From Verrucomicrobiales bacterium (GTDB lineage Bacteria > Verrucomicrobiota > Verrucomicrobiia > Limisphaerales > JAFMIX01): a stretch of DNA of 5,565 nucleotides. The notes beneath the pieces were generated by a model. It worked only from the letters and a program-made list of their open reading frames with translations. It did not search any database and was not told where the DNA came from. This document shows, in pieces, positions 5,449-5,565 of the stretch (positions are counted from its first letter, which is position 1; each line of letters starts with the position of its first letter). The position numbers and the translations under genes were made by a program. The stretch lies in assembly GCA_017853785.1 (NCBI GenBank), contig JAFMIX010000156.1:1-5565 (forward strand). Direction: 5' to 3'.

Positions 5449-5565
5449 AAAGCAGAAAAAAATGGCTATTTAACCACAAAGACACGAAGCGCGGAGCTGA
5501 TTGATTTCTTGGGCACAGATGGGGGGCGGGGACGGAGGGAAGATGATAGCGGATGGAGGATGGAG
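5449..5565. other. Intergenic tail with repeats, no gene supported
   Basis: After the ligase stop there is an A-rich stretch (5449-5461). AACCACAAAGACAC (5472-5485) follows, one mismatch from 3622-3635. CACAGATGGGG (5514-5524) is one mismatch from the word at 325-335 and 3607-3617. A 7-base tandem GGATGGA lies at 5551-5557 and 5558-5564. I see no hairpin with a T-run after the ligase gene and no reading frame with protein character before the window ends. Confidence 0.6.

Overview
The window holds part of a cell-surface polysaccharide (exopolysaccharide, capsule or O-antigen) biosynthesis locus from a high-GC bacterium. The gaps between genes carry short words of the types AACCACGGATGGACAC, AACCACGAAGACAC, TTAACGCCAAGGCGC and GCGCACGGAGTGACGCGCC. 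From memory these are common between genes in Verrucomicrobiota genomes, so that phylum is my best guess; the protein sequences alone do not prove it.

Layout: four genes lie on the minus strand and read right to left. They are a class I SAM-dependent methyltransferase (3500 to 2760), a Wzx/MATE-type lipid-linked oligosaccharide flippase (2732 to 1374), an FkbM-family methyltransferase (1357 to 449) and, after a 344-base gap, the first 34 codons of a probable GT-B glycosyltransferase running off the left edge (104 to <1). The first three are closely spaced (27 and 16 bases) and look like one operon. A large multi-spanning O-antigen ligase/polymerase-family protein (3808 to 5448) is transcribed divergently from the methyltransferase across a 307-base gap. 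The last 117 bases hold no gene that I can support.

How the genes fit together: the glycosyltransferase would add a sugar to an undecaprenyl-phosphate-linked oligosaccharide on the inner face of the membrane. One or both methyltransferases could decorate it. The flippase would move the lipid-linked unit across the membrane, and the Wzy/WaaL-type protein would polymerise it or transfer it outside. This is the logic of a Wzx/Wzy-dependent pathway, but initiation, export and chain-length genes are not in the window.

The non-coding stretches (105-448, 3501-3807, 5449-5565) are the least ordinary part. They contain several short repeat types, some shared between gaps, plus two hairpin-forming sequences. 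I see no RNA genes, CRISPR arrays, insertion sequences or attachment sites, and no convincing promoters. I found no clearly novel biological system.
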